Below are positions 14,964 to 15,041 of a stretch of 15,041 nucleotides of DNA, in pieces. Each line of letters opens with the position of its first letter. Position 1 is the stretch's first letter. Source of the DNA: JBBDRV01 sp040905285 (GTDB lineage Bacteria; Bacteroidota; Rhodothermia; Balneolales; Balneolaceae). Position numbers and translations under genes: made by a program. The notes beneath the pieces were generated by a model. That model had not been told where the DNA came from. It saw only the letters and a list, made by a program, of their open reading frames with translations, and searched no databases. The stretch lies in NCBI GenBank assembly GCA_040905285.1, contig JBBDRV010000239.1:1-15041 (forward strand). Reading direction: 5' to 3'.

Positions 14964-15041
14964 CTAGCCGTTTGTAGGCGGCAAGGATGCTGGTGGGAGA
15001 TGTTGCTTGGCTTCGTCGAACAGATTGAGTGCTACTTTGAC
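14964..15041 (-). CDS. Possible 3' end of a minus-strand gene (partial)
   Basis: The minus strand is open from the window edge to a TAG at 14966-14964, giving a 25-residue C-terminus, VKVALNLFDEAKQHLPP followed by ASLPPTNG. The amphipathic helix and Pro-rich end look protein-like, but the stretch is short and an ORF also runs on the opposite strand (ATG 15000). No family was recognised. If real, it converges with the membrane-protein gene 13 bp away. Confidence 0.3.
   Translation of the reverse strand, partial: VKVALNLFDEAKQHLPPASLPPTNG

Overview
The window looks like chromosomal DNA of a Bacteroidota-type bacterium, most likely the Balneolota/Rhodothermota branch. This is inferred from weak or absent Shine-Dalgarno sequences, AT-rich leaders, an Rcp1-type receiver beside PAS/GAF histidine kinases, and a membrane-anchored small protein that recalls Bacteroidota hypotheticals. 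Taxonomy was not tested. No rRNA, tRNA, CRISPR array or intact mobile element was seen.

Left part (155-3986, all +): a sulfotransferase-like protein, then a zinc-ribbon SAM methyltransferase whose N-terminus is made of a short tandem repeat. These two resemble the edge of a surface-glycan or modification cluster. A tight pair follows, a DUF1611/DgcN-type P-loop protein overlapping an enolase-superfamily epimerase (DgcA/dipeptide-epimerase type) by ATGA. It probably handles D-glutamate or N-acyl/dipeptidyl glutamate. Base composition becomes visibly more GC-rich at the start of this pair.

Centre (4168-9765, all +): a signalling block of four genes. They are a PAS-PAS-HisKA_3 kinase fused to a receiver, a soluble GAF-HisKA kinase, a stand-alone Rcp1-like receiver, and a receiver-PAS-PAS-HisKA_2 kinase. 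Three different kinase dimerisation-domain families and three receivers sit together without any DNA-binding or enzymatic output domain, which suggests a local phosphorelay. A cluster of TTAGAC-type repeats lies just upstream.

Right part (9992-15041): a DoxX-family membrane protein (+) converges on a minus-strand pair, an APC-family amino-acid permease followed by a 73-residue helical protein. A 304-bp divergent intergenic region separates the permease from a CPA1 K+(Na+)/H+ antiporter with a C-terminal RCK_C domain. That region carries a near-perfect 7-1-7 Fur-type box nested in a 14-bp dyad. A rho-independent terminator follows the antiporter. After it come a small exported protein flanked by related palindromes, a single-pass membrane protein of unknown function, and possibly the 3' end of a minus-strand gene running off the window.
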